Source: CAVURS01 sp963834425 (GTDB lineage Bacteria; Actinomycetota; Actinomycetes; Actinomycetales; CAVURS01). From it: a stretch of 64,000 nucleotides of DNA. Below are positions 46,612 to 56,190 of this stretch, piece by piece. The notes beneath the pieces are model-generated. The model saw only the letters and a program-made list of their open reading frames with translations, was not told the origin of the DNA and ran no database searches. Within the stretch, counting starts at the first letter, position 1; each line of letters starts with the position of its first letter. Both the position numbers and the translations under genes were made by a program. The DNA lies in contig CAWIBR010000016.1 in assembly GCA_963834425.1 (NCBI GenBank), positions 221,876 through 285,875 of the forward strand, in the 5' to 3' direction.

Positions 46612-48314
46612 GCCAGCGCCTCCTCGTCGGCCCGGGCGACCCAGGTGGCGAACCGCTCGCCCGGCTCGCGCTCGGCGACGAACCGGCGCACCACCCGCTC
46701 GACGTACGACGGGAGTCCGGCGGCCGTCACCTTCAGGCCGCGAACCTTGCGACCGAACCCGGCGTCCAGCCCGACCCCGCCGCCGAGATGCACCTGGAAG
46801 CCCTCGTGCTGCTCCCCGTCGATCGTCACGATCTGGCCCTTGAGGCCGATGTCGGCGGTCTGGATCCGGGCGCAGGAGTTCGGGCATCCGTTGACGTGCA
46901 ACGTGATCGGTACGTCGATCTGGTCCACGACGTCGGCCAGCCGGGTCTCGAGCTCGGTCACGGTCGCCGCCGCCAGGCCCTTGGTCTCGACGATCGCCAG
47001 CTTGCAGAACTCAATCCCGGTGCAGGCCATGGTGTTTCGCCGGAAGACGCTCGGCCGGGCGCTGAGCCCGATCTCGTCGAGCGCAGCGATCAGCGGCTCC
47101 ACCTGGTCGGCCTCGACGTCGAGCACGAGCAGCTTCTGGTGCGGCGTGGTGCGCACCCGGTGAGAGCCGTGAGCCTCGACCACGTCGGCGATCCGGCGGA
47201 TCTGGTCGCCCGAGATCCGGCCGACCATCGGCGCGACGCCGACGTAGAACCGGCCGTCCTTCTGCTCGTGCACCCCGACGCCGTCGCCGGGATCGGCCGA
47301 GAGCTCGGGCGCCGGGCCGTCCGGCAGCACGCCGCCGAGGTAGTCCTTCTCGAGCACCTCGCGGAACTTCTGCACGCCCCAGTCGGCGACCAGGAACTTG
47401 ATCCGGGCGCGGTGCCGCAGCCGCCGGTAGCCGTAGTCGCGGAACAGCCCGACGACGCCGGCCCAGACATCGGCGACGTCGTCCGGCGCGACCCACACGC
47501 CGAGCCGCTCGGCCAGTCGGGGGTTGGTCGAGAGGCCGCCGCCCACCCAGAGGTCGAACCCGGGGCCGAGCTCCGGATGCTCGACGCCGACGAAGGAGAT
47601 GTCGTTGAGCTCGTGCACGACGTCGTTGCCACCGCGGCCGCTGATCGCGGTCTTGAACTTGCGCGGCAGGTTGGAGAACTCCGGCGAGCCGATGAACCGG
47701 CGCTTGATCTCCGCGATCGGGCCGAGCGGGTCGACGATCTCGTCGGCCGCGATCCCGGCGACCGGGCTGCCGAGGACGACCCGCGGGCAGTCACCACAGG
47801 CCTCGGTCGTGTCCAGACCGACCGACTCCAGCGCCGCCCAGATCGCCGGCACGTCCTCGATCCGGATCCAGTGCAGCTGGATGTTCTGCCGGTCGGTCAG
47901 GTCGGCCGACCCCCGCGCGTACGCCGCGGAGATGTCCCCGATGACCCGCAGCTGCTCCGAGGTGAGCGCACCGCCGTCGATCCGGATCCGCAGCATGAAG
48001 AACTCGTCGTCCAGCTCGTGCGGCTCCAGGGTGGCCGTTCGGCCGCCGTGGATGCCGGGCTTGCGCTGGGTGTAGAGCCCGAACCAGCGCATCCGCCCGC
48101 GCAGGTCGGCCGGGTCGATGCTGGCGAAGCCGCGGTGGGCGTAGATGTTCTCGATCCGGGCCCGCACGTGGAGCGGGTCGTCGTCCTTCTTGACCTGCTC
48201 GTTCGCGTTGAGCGGCTCGCGGTAGCCCAGCGCCCACTGGCCGTTGCCCGTGTGACCGGGGCGCGCGTGAGCGCGCGGTCCGGTCGGCGTGTGGGCGACG
48301 GGCGGGGTGGTCAT
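46608..48314 (-). CDS. sir: Ferredoxin-dependent sulfite reductase (siroheme, 4Fe-4S)
   Basis: 568 residues. Two ferredoxin-like halves: the N-terminal LHVRARIENIYAHRGFASID and LTDRQNIQLHWIRIEDVP, and the C-terminal repeat with TTPHQKLLVLDV. Siroheme/cluster ligands are in TMACTGIEFCKLAI and HVNGCPNSCARIQ. The sequence follows the mycobacterial SirA type, and its genome neighbours (cysH, chelatase) support sulfite over nitrite. It reduces sulfite to sulfide with six electrons from ferredoxin. It is the first structural gene after the leader peptide at 48430-48513. Confidence 0.95.
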   Translation of the reverse strand: MTTPPVAHTPTGPRAHARPGHTGNGQWALGYREPLNANEQVKKDDDPLHVRARIENIYAHRGFASIDPADLRGRMRWFGLYTQRKPGIHGGRTATLEPHELDDEFFMLRIRIDGGALTSEQLRVIGDISAAYARGSADLTDRQNIQLHWIRIEDVPAIWAALESVGLDTTEACGDCPRVVLGSPVAGIAADEIVDPLGPIAEIKRRFIGSPEFSNLPRKFKTAISGRGGNDVVHELNDISFVGVEHPELGPGFDLWVGGGLSTNPRLAERLGVWVAPDDVADVWAGVVGLFRDYGYRRLRHRARIKFLVADWGVQKFREVLEKDYLGGVLPDGPAPELSADPGDGVGVHEQKDGRFYVGVAPMVGRISGDQIRRIADVVEAHGSHRVRTTPHQKLLVLDVEADQVEPLIAALDEIGLSARPSVFRRNTMACTGIEFCKLAIVETKGLAAATVTELETRLADVVDQIDVPITLHVNGCPNSCARIQTADIGLKGQIVTIDGEQHEGFQVHLGGGVGLDAGFGRKVRGLKVTAAGLPSYVERVVRRFVAEREPGERFATWVARADEEALA

Positions 48315-48385
48315 GCGGGTCCTTTGCGATCGAGGGATCGCTGGGCGCTGCGCTGACCGAACGGGAGGCCGACTGGCTCTCTCCT

Positions 48386-48407
48386 GCCGGGCGACGTGGC
48401 GCCCGGC
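48386..48407 (-). promoter_or_regulatory. Attenuator-like hairpin between leader peptide and sir
   Basis: GCCGGGCG (48386-48393) pairs with CGCCCGGC (48400-48407) around a 6-base loop. It lies 22 bp beyond the leader-peptide stop in the direction of transcription and 71 bp before the sir start. Ribosome position on the leader peptide could decide whether it forms. Confidence 0.55.
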
Positions 48408-48429
48408 GGGTGGTGCTGCGGGGCTGGCG

Positions 48430-48513
48430 TCAGTCCGGCATACACATCATGCTGCGCGTGCGCCCGAGGTCGACGTGACGTCGACCAACGAGGAACGGCA
48501 GGACATGACTCAT
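48430..48513 (-). CDS. Leader peptide of the sulfite reductase operon (RRHVDLGR type)
   Basis: 27 residues from the ATG at 48513 to TGA at 48430-48432. It contains GRRHVDLGRTRSMMC, the signature of the putative leader peptide class found upstream of cysteine/sulfur genes in streptomycetes and relatives, with the single Cys codon (TGT) four codons before the end. Stalling at that Cys codon when cysteinyl-tRNA is scarce would permit sir expression. It is too short for standard gene calling. The next gene downstream, sir, starts 115 bp away. Confidence 0.78.
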   Translation of the reverse strand: MSHVLPFLVGRRHVDLGRTRSMMCMPD

Positions 48514-48611
48514 AGCGTCGAGGGTAGGTGACCGTTCTGCCCCAGGTCGATGCCGTCTCACCTGTCGAAACTATTGTCCACGGGTCGGGATTTCTTGCGG
48601 AGGGCCAGGGA

Positions 48612-50684
48612 TCAGGACGGCGGAACGACGACCGACCAGGCGATCGCCTGGGCCGAGGCGGTCCCGACGTAGCGGTCGCACCCGGCCAGGTGCCGGCCGG
48701 CACCGGCCCGGAGTCCCCGGTCACCGAGGTCACCGTGCCGGCGCCCGGGCCGGTGCTGGGCTGGTGACCCGGCCGGTCACTCCGGGCAACGTCCAGCCCG
48801 GGTTGCTGGCGGTCTTGTCGACCCAGTAGCTCAGCGACCCAGCTGCCGTCGGTCGGCAGACCGGCACAGCGGCCGAGGCGTGTGTCGGCCTTGATGCTCT
48901 TGGTTCGGTCGCGAACGGAGGCCGCTCGCGACCGGTGCCGGCGCCGGAGTAGGCCACCAGCGTCACGTCGGCGTTCACCGACGCTGCCGAAGGCGACGGT
49001 GACGGTCGAGCCCGGCCGTGCCGGTCGACGCGGTCCGGGTGAAGGCCGAGGAGCGCAGCGGGCTATCGAGCCGCGGTGCCCAGGAGGGCTCCAGCCGGCC
49101 GGCGGCGTGACGTTGCAGTGCCGCACCGGTCGAGACGAAGAGCACGAGCTGGTCGCCGGCCTGAACGCTGGCCGGCACGGTGACCTTGCGCCGTCTTCGC
49201 GTGTGACGTTGGTCGAGGTGCCGGCCCGGAAGGCGACCGCGCCGGCGCTCGATCTGGGCGGAGACCGTGACCGACGTCGTCGCCGTGTCCGTGCCACCGT
49301 CGTTGTCGGTGACGGTCAGGCTCACCGGGTAGGTGCCGCCAGCGGCGTACGAGTGTGCGGGCGAGGGACGCGTAGCCGGTGCTCTGGTCACCGAAGTCCC
49401 AGGAGTACGACGCGATCGTCCCGTCCGGGTCGTGCGAGCCGGCGCTGGAGAAGGTGCAGCTCGAGTGCGTGCAGCTGGCGCCTGCGACAGCGACCGGGTC
49501 CTGGTTCGGCGGGCGTCTCGCTGTTGGCGACGAGCACGACGGTGTAGGCGTCGCCCGCCCTCGGCGGCGAGCGCGTTCGTGATGCCGGGCACCGTGACCG
49601 GGGTCGTACGCGAGGTCGTGGTGCCGTCCCCGAGCTGGCCTCGGCGTTGTAGCCCCAGGTGCGCACGCGTGCCGTCGGCGAGCACGGCCATCCCGTCGTC
49701 GCGGCCGGAGCCGATCGGCGACCGCGTTGGTGATGCCGAGCACCTGGACCGGCACTGAGCTGTTGTCGGTGTTGCCGTCGCCGAGCTCGTCGCGGTAGTT
49801 GCGGCCGAAGGACCACACGGTGCCGTCGGTCTTGAGCAGGTAGGAGTGGTGCGCGCCGGCTTCGACCTGCGCGCCGCCGCGAAGTCAGGATCTCGACCGG
49901 CGCTGAGCCGGTCGGTCGTGGTGCCGTCGCCCAGCTGGCCGTAGAGCGTTCCACCCCCAGGTCCAGACGCTGCCGTCGGACTCGACGGCCAGGCCATGGT
50001 CGCGTCCCGCCGGCGATCTGCGACGACGTTCGGTCAGGCTCCCGACGCGGACCGGCACGGTCGAGGAGGTCGTCGTGCCGTTGCCGAGCTCGCCGTCGGT
50101 GTTGAGCCCCCAGGCCCAGACCGTGCCGTCCGAGCGCAGGGCGTAGCTCATGTCCCGTCCGCCGGCGATCGCGGACCAGACCTGGCTGCCCGGGACGCGG
50201 ACCGGCGCGCCGCGGTTGGTCGTCGTACCGTCCCCGAGCTGGCCGGTGGCGTTGTAGCCCCAGGCCCAGATCGAGCCGTCCGAGCGCAGCGCCATCGAGT
50301 GGTAGTGCCCGGCGGCGACGTCGATGACGCCAGCGCAGACCAGGCACCAGGGTGGGCGAGTTCTGCTGCCCGCCGAGCGTCCGGTGCCGAGCTGGCCGTA
50401 CTGGTTGTGACCCCAGGTCTCGACCTGGCCGCCGGCGGTGAGCGCGATGACGTGCTCGCGGCCGCCGTCGAGCTGCGACGATGTTGTCCAGCCCGGGCAC
50501 CGGCCCGGCGCCAGGCGCGCGGTGGTCGTCCCGTTGCCGAGCTGGCCGAAGCTGTTGTCCCCGAAGGTGTACGGCGTCACCGGTCTGGGCGCTCGCCTGG
50601 GCCTGGGTAATCGCGAGCGGACTCAGGGTGACCGTAGCCAGTGCGGCGACGAGCCAGGCCGGACCAGAACCGACGTCGTGCCAT
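48612..50684 (-). pseudogene. Secreted RCC1-repeat protein with PKD domain, heavily frameshifted
   Basis: About 690 residues if repaired, but at least eight single-base indels break it. The ATG at 50684 starts a signal peptide (AWLVAALATVTLSPLAITQAQ in the shifted frame). RCC1-type propeller repeats follow (YTFGDNSFGQLGNGTTT, SIWAWGYNATGQLGDGTTTN, TVWAWGLNTDGELGNGTTTS). A PKD domain (DPVAVAGASCTHSSCTFSS, DPDGTIASYSWDFGDQSTG) and a beta-rich C-terminal domain (KVTVPASVQAGDQLVLFVS) end at TGA 48612. All domains survive in alternating frames. It is probably a surface protein of the same kind as the PKD protein at 28504. Sequencing error and real decay cannot be separated here. Confidence 0.7.
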
Positions 50685-50802
50685 GCGACGCACGTCCCTC
50701 ACGCTCGTCCCCCAGCGCTCGGAGCCTAGTTGCGGCGGTGCCTCCCGTCATCCCTTTCCGTCGATCTCGCGCGCCGATCGGTCAGCCCGCCAGACTGGGT
50801 CG

Positions 50803-51840
50803 ATGATCGAGCCCGTCGATGCGCTGCGCCGGATCGCCTTCCTGCTCGAGCGCTCGGGGGCCGACACCTACCGGGTGCAGGCCTTCCGCGGCGCCGCGAC
50901 CGCGCTGCTCACCACGGGCGAGGACGAGGTACGCCGCCGGGCGGCCGACGGCACGCTGACCGCCATCGGCGGGGTCGGCAACCGCACGGCGTCGGTCGTC
51001 AGTGAAGCCCTCGCGGGCCAGACCCCCGAGTACCTCGCCAAGCTCGAGGCCGACGCCGGGCCGCTCGCGACCGGCGGGGAGTCGATGCGGGCCGCCCTGC
51101 GCGGCGACCTGCACTCGCACTCGACCTGGAGCGACGGCGGCAGCCCGGTCGAGGAGATGGCCATCACGGCGGTCGAGCTCGGCCACGAGTACCTCGCCCT
51201 GACCGACCACTCGCCCCGGCTCAGAGTCGCCAACGGGCTGACCGCTGCGCGGTTGCGCGAGCAGCTGAAGCTGGTGGCCGCGGTGGACGAACGGCTCGAG
51301 GGTTTCCGGCTGCTCTCCGGCATCGAGGTCGACATCCTCGACGACGGCGCCCTCGACCAGGAACCGGAGATGCTGGACCGGCTCGATGTCGTCGTCGCCT
51401 CGGTCCACAACAAGCTGGCCATGGACAGCAAGGCGATGACCCGGCGGATCCTGGCCGCCGTCACCGAGTCGCGGATGAACATCTTCGGTCACTGCACCGG
51501 TCGCCTGATCACGCCGCGCTCGCACACCGGCAAGGTCCGACCGCAGAGCCAGTACGACCGGGCCGCGGTCTTCGCCGCCTGCGCCGAGCACTCGGTCGCG
51601 GTCGAGATCAACTGCAGCCCGCACCGCCTCGACCCGCCGCGCGACCTGATGCACCAGGCGCTCGACGCCGGCTGCCTGTTCTCGATCGACACCGACGCCC
51701 ACGCGCCCGGCCAGCTGGACTGGCAGGACTACGGCTGCGCGCGGGCCGTCGAGGTGGGCATCCCGCCGGACCGGGTCGTCGACACCTGGCCGGTCGAGCG
51801 GCTGCTCGAGTGGAGCCGGGCCAAGGTCGCGGCGGGCTGA
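50803..51840 (+). CDS. PHP-domain phosphoesterase with helix-hairpin-helix N-terminus
   Basis: 345 residues. The N-terminal part (ALRRIAFLLERSGADTYRVQAF and TLTAIGGVGNRTASVV) resembles the helix-hairpin-helix region of family X DNA polymerases. The PHP domain (from about residue 105) has the metal ligands DLHSHSTWSDGG, LALTDHSPRL, GIEVDIL, VVVASVHNK, FGHCTGR and DTDAHAPG. This is the PolX-derived or histidinol-phosphatase-like PHP architecture without a polymerase core. The activity may be on DNA ends or on a phosphomonoester. It is monocistronic, with a repeat-rich gap after it. Confidence 0.88.
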   Translation: MIEPVDALRRIAFLLERSGADTYRVQAFRGAATALLTTGEDEVRRRAADGTLTAIGGVGNRTASVVSEALAGQTPEYLAKLEADAGPLATGGESMRAALRGDLHSHSTWSDGGSPVEEMAITAVELGHEYLALTDHSPRLRVANGLTAARLREQLKLVAAVDERLEGFRLLSGIEVDILDDGALDQEPEMLDRLDVVVASVHNKLAMDSKAMTRRILAAVTESRMNIFGHCTGRLITPRSHTGKVRPQSQYDRAAVFAACAEHSVAVEINCSPHRLDPPRDLMHQALDAGCLFSIDTDAHAPGQLDWQDYGCARAVEVGIPPDRVVDTWPVERLLEWSRAKVAAG

Positions 51841-51862
51841 GCTGGTTCGCGGCGTGGGTGAG

Positions 51863-51911
51863 TCTGTGGCTGAAGCTGGCTGAAGCTGTGGCTGGGTCTG
51901 TGGCTGAGTCT
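51863..51911. repeat. Short degenerate tandem repeat
   Basis: About 49 bp of repeated TGTGGCTGAAGC / TCTGTGGCTGAGTC-like units between the PHP and phosphotransferase genes. It is low complexity, and no function is visible. Confidence 0.5.
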
Positions 51912-51928
51912 GAGCGAGGTTGGTCGAG

Positions 51929-52981
51929 GTGAGCGACAGCAGCGACCCGATGGTCGGGCGCACCCTGCGGCCGGGCGACGACGTGCCGCCGGACTGGCTG
52001 CCCGAGGCGCTCGTCTGGCTGGATGAAAGCCTTGCCGCGCAAGGAGTTCGGCGACTGGGTGACCTCGCGGTGGCCCGAGTCCGCCCCTGGGCGACCGTGC
52101 TGCGGGCCGACACGTCCCGCGGCGTGCTGTGGTTCAAGGCGTGCGGGCCGGGGACGGCGTTCGAGGTGCCGCTCTACGAGCTGTCGCACCGGCACGCGCC
52201 CGCCTACGTGCTGGAGCCGGTCGCCATCGACGTCGGGCGGTCGTGGATCGTCCTCCCCGACGGCGGGCCGATCCTGGCCGACGAGCTGGACCCCGACCTC
52301 GTGATGCGGCGCCTGGTCGACGTCATGCCGCGTTACGCCGAGCTGCAGCTGGCCCTGGCCCCGCACGTCAGCGAGCTGCTCGCCATCGGCCTGACCGACA
52401 TGGGCCCGGCGGTTCTGCCCGAGCGGTTCGAGCAGGCGCTCGAGGTCGTCTCGGCGTACCTCGCTCGTCGCGGGACGCCGGCCGAGCACGCGACGTACGA
52501 GCGAGTGGTTGGCCAGCGGGCGACGGTCGCGCGGTGGGCGGAGCGGCTGGCTGTGATGCCGGGTGGGTCGAGCCTGGACCACAACGACCTGCACGCCTGG
52601 AACATCTTCTACCGCGAGTCCCCTCGCGGGCTGGACGTGCGGTTCTACGACTGGGGCGACGCGGTCGTCGCGCATCCGTTCGCCAGCATGATGATCGGGC
52701 TGGGCTGGCTGCGCCGGATGTGGCAGCTGGCCGATGACGACCCGCGGATCGTGCGGGCCCGGGACGCCTATCTCGAACCGTTCGCCGGGCTGGGGTCGCG
52801 GTCCGATCTGGTCGAGACGCTGGAGCTGGCCTGCCGCCTCGGCGAGATCGCCCGCGCCCTGGTGTGGGCGCGGGCCCTCGGTGAGTACGGCGAGCAGGCG
52901 CCGGACACCTTCCAGACCGCGCCGATGGAGCACCTGGGCGCGCTGCTGGACACGTCCTATCTCGGCGACGCCCTCGACTGA
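51929..52981 (+). CDS. Aminoglycoside phosphotransferase (APH) fold protein
   Basis: About 350 residues, with starts possible at the TTG at 51920, the GTG at 51929 or the Met at 51950. The kinase-like fold shows the Brenner motif LDHNDLHAWNIF and the metal-binding FYDWGDAVVAHPF, with an N-lobe Lys in VLWFKACGPG. This places it in the APH/choline kinase superfamily, but not clearly in a known resistance group. The substrate is unknown. It probably phosphorylates a small hydroxylated compound. The gene is followed by a palindrome element and the convergent ABC permease. Confidence 0.85.
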   Translation: MSDSSDPMVGRTLRPGDDVPPDWLPEALVWLDESLAAQGVRRLGDLAVARVRPWATVLRADTSRGVLWFKACGPGTAFEVPLYELSHRHAPAYVLEPVAIDVGRSWIVLPDGGPILADELDPDLVMRRLVDVMPRYAELQLALAPHVSELLAIGLTDMGPAVLPERFEQALEVVSAYLARRGTPAEHATYERVVGQRATVARWAERLAVMPGGSSLDHNDLHAWNIFYRESPRGLDVRFYDWGDAVVAHPFASMMIGLGWLRRMWQLADDDPRIVRARDAYLEPFAGLGSRSDLVETLELACRLGEIARALVWARALGEYGEQAPDTFQTAPMEHLGALLDTSYLGDALD

Positions 52982-52992
52982 CCGCGGCCCGC

Positions 52993-53093
52993 GTGCTCCC
53001 ATCCGGCCGCGGTGCTCCCATCCGGCCGGTTCTGGACCCCGATTTCGGGCCTGCGAACCGGCTCAGCGGGAGTACGGCGGCCGGATGGAGCAC
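52993..53093. repeat. Intergenic inverted/direct repeat element (family 3, copy F)
   Basis: GTGCTCCCATCCGGCCG occurs twice in direct orientation (52993-53009 and 53012-53028) and once inverted with one base lost (53078-53093). An internal hairpin CCGGTTC (53026-53032) / GAACCGG (53055-53061) lies inside. It sits exactly between two convergent gene ends, as a bidirectional terminator would, but the doubled arm suggests a mobile or recombination history. Confidence 0.7.
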
Positions 53094-53097
53094 CGGG

Positions 53098-53901
53098 TTA
53101 CTTGACCTCGCGGCGGCTGGCCAGGACCAGGCCGACCGTGACCGGCAGCACGATCCAGAAGGTGAACGACGTCACGGCCTGGGCCACGTGACCGCTCAGG
53201 TGGAACGAGCTGAGGTTGTCGAAGGTGACGAAGATGTCCAGCCACCGCGAGTTGCCGTGCAGCAGGCCGGGTGCGACCAGGGCCCAGGCGGTCGGTGCGA
53301 CGTAGTAGGCCAGGACCCCGACGGCGGTCACCGAGGCCACGAGCCCGAAGCCGGCCGCCATGACGACGTTCAGCATGTCCGTGATCCCTGAGCCGGTGAT
53401 GTTGCGCAGGGCGTGGCCGTACGTCGCGCCGTCACCGCTGATGACCCCGCCCAGCGCCGTCGCGGCGAAGGCGAACCCCACGACCACCGTGACCACGGCC
53501 ATCGCCAGAGCAACGGCGGCAACGAGCTTGGCGAAGAGGACCGGAATCCGCCGCGGGGACAGGGTGAAGGTGGTCAGCGCCGTGCGCTGGGTCCACTCCG
53601 AGGTCATCGCCATGATCCCCACGACCGGCAGGATCACGTCGACCGGCACCAGAGCGGTGTCGAGCACGTCGGTGAACGCCACCTGCCCGGGATCGAGGTG
53701 CGTCAGCATCCAGCCCAGGGCCGTCGCCGACAGGGCGAGGATCCCGATCAGCAGCCAGCGGCCGCTGCGGGTGTCGACCATCTTGCGGAGCTCGACCCGG
53801 ACCAGCCGGACGAAACTCTGCTTGGGGCCGAAATCGATGATCGCAGAATGGGTTTGGGGACGAGCGACGGGCGCTTCGGTGTTGAGGGCGATGGTGCTCA
53901 T
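53098..53901 (-). CDS. ABC-2 type transporter permease
   Basis: 267 residues. A cytoplasmic N-terminus with SFVRLVRVELRKMVDTRSGRW leads into six membrane segments, including WLLIGILALSATALGWML and LVAAVALAMAVVTVVVGFAF. EWTQRTALTTFTLSPRR is the usual amphipathic coupling loop. The ATG overlaps the ATPase stop by 4 bp. It is probably controlled by the divergent NarL-type two-component system. Confidence 0.9.
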   Translation of the reverse strand: MSTIALNTEAPVARPQTHSAIIDFGPKQSFVRLVRVELRKMVDTRSGRWLLIGILALSATALGWMLTHLDPGQVAFTDVLDTALVPVDVILPVVGIMAMTSEWTQRTALTTFTLSPRRIPVLFAKLVAAVALAMAVVTVVVGFAFAATALGGVISGDGATYGHALRNITGSGITDMLNVVMAAGFGLVASVTAVGVLAYYVAPTAWALVAPGLLHGNSRWLDIFVTFDNLSSFHLSGHVAQAVTSFTFWIVLPVTVGLVLASRREVK

Positions 53902-54791
53902 GCTGCGTGCTCGCTTCCGGTGGTGTCGGTCAGGGTGAAGAACAGCTCTTCCAGTCCGTCGGTGCCGGACTCGCGCAGCTCGGTCAGGACCAGGCCGGCC
54001 GCCGCAGCAGCCCGGCCGACGGCCTCGGTCGTGCCGACGACCTTCCAGCCGCCGTGCTGGCCGGGTGTGTGATCCAAATCGGCTGCGGTCAAAGCCGATC
54101 CAAGCGCGACGTCGTCGAGCCCGCGGGCGTAGGTGCCGGCGCCGCCGAGCAGCTCGTCGAGCGTGCCTTGAGCGACGATCCGACCGCCGCCGATGACGAC
54201 CAGGCGGTCGACCGTGGCTTCGACCTCACGCAGGAGGTGGCTCGACAGCAGGACCGTCCCACCCCGAGAGGCGAAGTCCTGCAACAGGATCCGCATCCAG
54301 CGCATGCCCTCGGGATCGAGGCCGTTCGCCGGTTCGTCGAGGACGAGAGCCGCCGGGTCACCGAGGAGCGCGGCGCCGATGCCGAGCCGCTGACGCATGC
54401 CCAGGGAGTACTGCCGGACCAGGCGCCCCTCGGCGCCGGCGAGGCCGACCCGCTCGAGCATGTCGTCGGCGGCCCGGTTGCCGACGCCCAAGAGCGAGCT
54501 GGCCAGGCGCAGGGTCTCCCGACCGGTCCGGCCCGGGTGCTGCGCGGCTGCGTCGAGCATCACGCCGACGACGCGTCCGGGGTTCGGCAGCGCGGCGTAC
54601 TGGCGACCGGCGATGGTCGCCGTGCCGGAGGTGGGGCGGGTGAGTCCGGTCAGCATGCGCAGCGTCGTGGACTTGCCCGCGCCGTTCGGTCCCAGGAAGC
54701 CGGTGATCGTGCCCGGCTCGCAGGAGAAGGTGGCGTCGCTGACCGCGGTGCTGCCGCCGTAGCGCTTGACGAGGTGCTCGAGGTTGATCAT
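53898..54791 (-). CDS. ABC transporter ATP-binding protein
   Basis: 297 residues. Walker A GPNGAGKSTTLRML, signature YSLGMRQRLGIGAALLG, Walker B ALVLDEPANGLDPEG, switch His SSHLLREVEA. A C-terminal extension of about 80 residues follows. It partners the ABC-2 permease. The pair next to a histidine kinase and response regulator is a standard antibiotic- or lantibiotic-type export and sensing module. The substrate is unknown. The start is 142 bp from the divergent kinase gene. Confidence 0.93.
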   Translation of the reverse strand: MINLEHLVKRYGGSTAVSDATFSCEPGTITGFLGPNGAGKSTTLRMLTGLTRPTSGTATIAGRQYAALPNPGRVVGVMLDAAAQHPGRTGRETLRLASSLLGVGNRAADDMLERVGLAGAEGRLVRQYSLGMRQRLGIGAALLGDPAALVLDEPANGLDPEGMRWMRILLQDFASRGGTVLLSSHLLREVEATVDRLVVIGGGRIVAQGTLDELLGGAGTYARGLDDVALGSALTAADLDHTPGQHGGWKVVGTTEAVGRAAAAAGLVLTELRESGTDGLEELFFTLTDTTGSEHAA

Positions 54792-54933
54792 GGGGAGAGC
54801 CTGGCCGGGCGGGGCCGCACCCGGGCATCGGCCACCGGGCCACGGCGCCCCCTACGAAAGTCGCGTCTGCGAGCAGGCCGATCGAGACCTTCGGGCGGCG
54901 CGGCCGACGGCCGGTGGCACCTACGCTGCTGGC

Positions 54934-56190
54934 ATGCTGCCCGGCCGTTCCGCGACCCCACTTCGGGGCCGGCTCAGCGCGTGGCGGCTGCGGTACGGGC
55001 CACGGACCGCCGACGTCGCGGTGCTGCTGTTGGCCGGTGGCGTCGGTGCGCTCCAGCTGGCCACCGATGCCGACGGCAGCTTCCCGATCGGGCGAACCGC
55101 GTCGTGGGTCGTCTTCGGCGCGACCCTCGGCCTGCTGTGGTGGCGGCGCCGCTGGGCGTTGGCCATCACGCTCATCGGCTGCCTGATCTTCGCCGTGACC
55201 AACGTGGCCATGGTCGCGCTCTTCGGGCTGGGCACGCTGGCCATCCAGCGGCGGGACCGGGTGCTGGCGGGCGCGGCCGCGATTGCCTACGCCGTCTTCG
55301 TCCTGCAGCCGGTGCTCTGGCAGCACTCCGACTTGCTGACCCAGGCCATCGGTTGCTTCTTCCTCACGGCGACGTTCGTGGCCTTCGGCGCCTACGTCGG
55401 AGCCCGACGGGACCTCGTGGCCTCGCTGCGGGACCGGGCCGACCGGGCCGAGGCCGAGCGCGAGCTGCGGGCCGAGCAGGCCAAGCTCGGCGAGCGGACC
55501 CGGATCGCTCAGGAGATGCACGACGTGCTGGCCCACAAGGTGTCGTTGATCGCGTTGCACGCCGGTGGCCTCGAGCTCAACCCGGACGCCGGCCCCGAGC
55601 AGGTCGAACGCTCGGCGGTGCTGATCCGCACGACCGCGCGGCAAGCCCTCGAGGAGCTGCGCGGGGTGCTCGGCGTCCTGCGGACCGACGACACCGCCGA
55701 TGGCGCCGCGCTGGCGCCCCAGCCCAAGCTTTCCGACGTACGCCGCTTGGTCGAGGCTTCGCGTGCGGCCGGGGTCTCGGTGGACCTGGTGGTGACTGGC
55801 GACGCCGAGGGCGTCTGCGCCGAAACTGCCTCTGCGGCAACGCTTCCCGACCAACTGGGCCGCACGGCGTACCGCGTCGTGCAGGAGGGGCTGACCAACG
55901 TGCACAAGCACGCGCGGGGAGCGGCTGCGACGGTGCGCCTGGACGGCCGGCGCGGTCAGCAACTCAGCGTCTCGGTGTCCAACCTGCGGCCGGTGGCGGC
56001 GGGCTCGCTGCTGCCCGGTGCGGGGGCCGGGCTCGTCGGGCTGCGGGAGCGGGTCGAGCTGGCCGGCGGCACATTGCAGGGCGGCCGAAGCGGAGACGGC
56101 GGCTGGCTGTTGCAGGCTGAGCTGCCCTGGCCGATCACGACCGACCCGACCAGTGCGAGCGGCGCGGCCGAGCCGGTGTCGACCGCGTGA
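54934..56190 (+). CDS. NarL-type sensor histidine kinase (HisKA_3)
   Basis: 418 residues from the ATG at 54934. Four to five membrane segments occupy residues 25-160 and form a sensor without a large loop. The phosphoacceptor box is RTRIAQEMHDVLAHKVSLI, with intact His. The N-box is RVVQEGLTNVHKHARG and the G-box is GAGLVGLRERVELAGGTLQGG. The GTGA overlap with the response regulator shows coupling. Such short-loop kinases often detect membrane-active antibiotics directly or through the linked ABC exporter, which is divergently transcribed here. Confidence 0.93.
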   Translation: MLPGRSATPLRGRLSAWRLRYGPRTADVAVLLLAGGVGALQLATDADGSFPIGRTASWVVFGATLGLLWWRRRWALAITLIGCLIFAVTNVAMVALFGLGTLAIQRRDRVLAGAAAIAYAVFVLQPVLWQHSDLLTQAIGCFFLTATFVAFGAYVGARRDLVASLRDRADRAEAERELRAEQAKLGERTRIAQEMHDVLAHKVSLIALHAGGLELNPDAGPEQVERSAVLIRTTARQALEELRGVLGVLRTDDTADGAALAPQPKLSDVRRLVEASRAAGVSVDLVVTGDAEGVCAETASAATLPDQLGRTAYRVVQEGLTNVHKHARGAAATVRLDGRRGQQLSVSVSNLRPVAAGSLLPGAGAGLVGLRERVELAGGTLQGGRSGDGGWLLQAELPWPITTDPTSASGAAEPVSTA

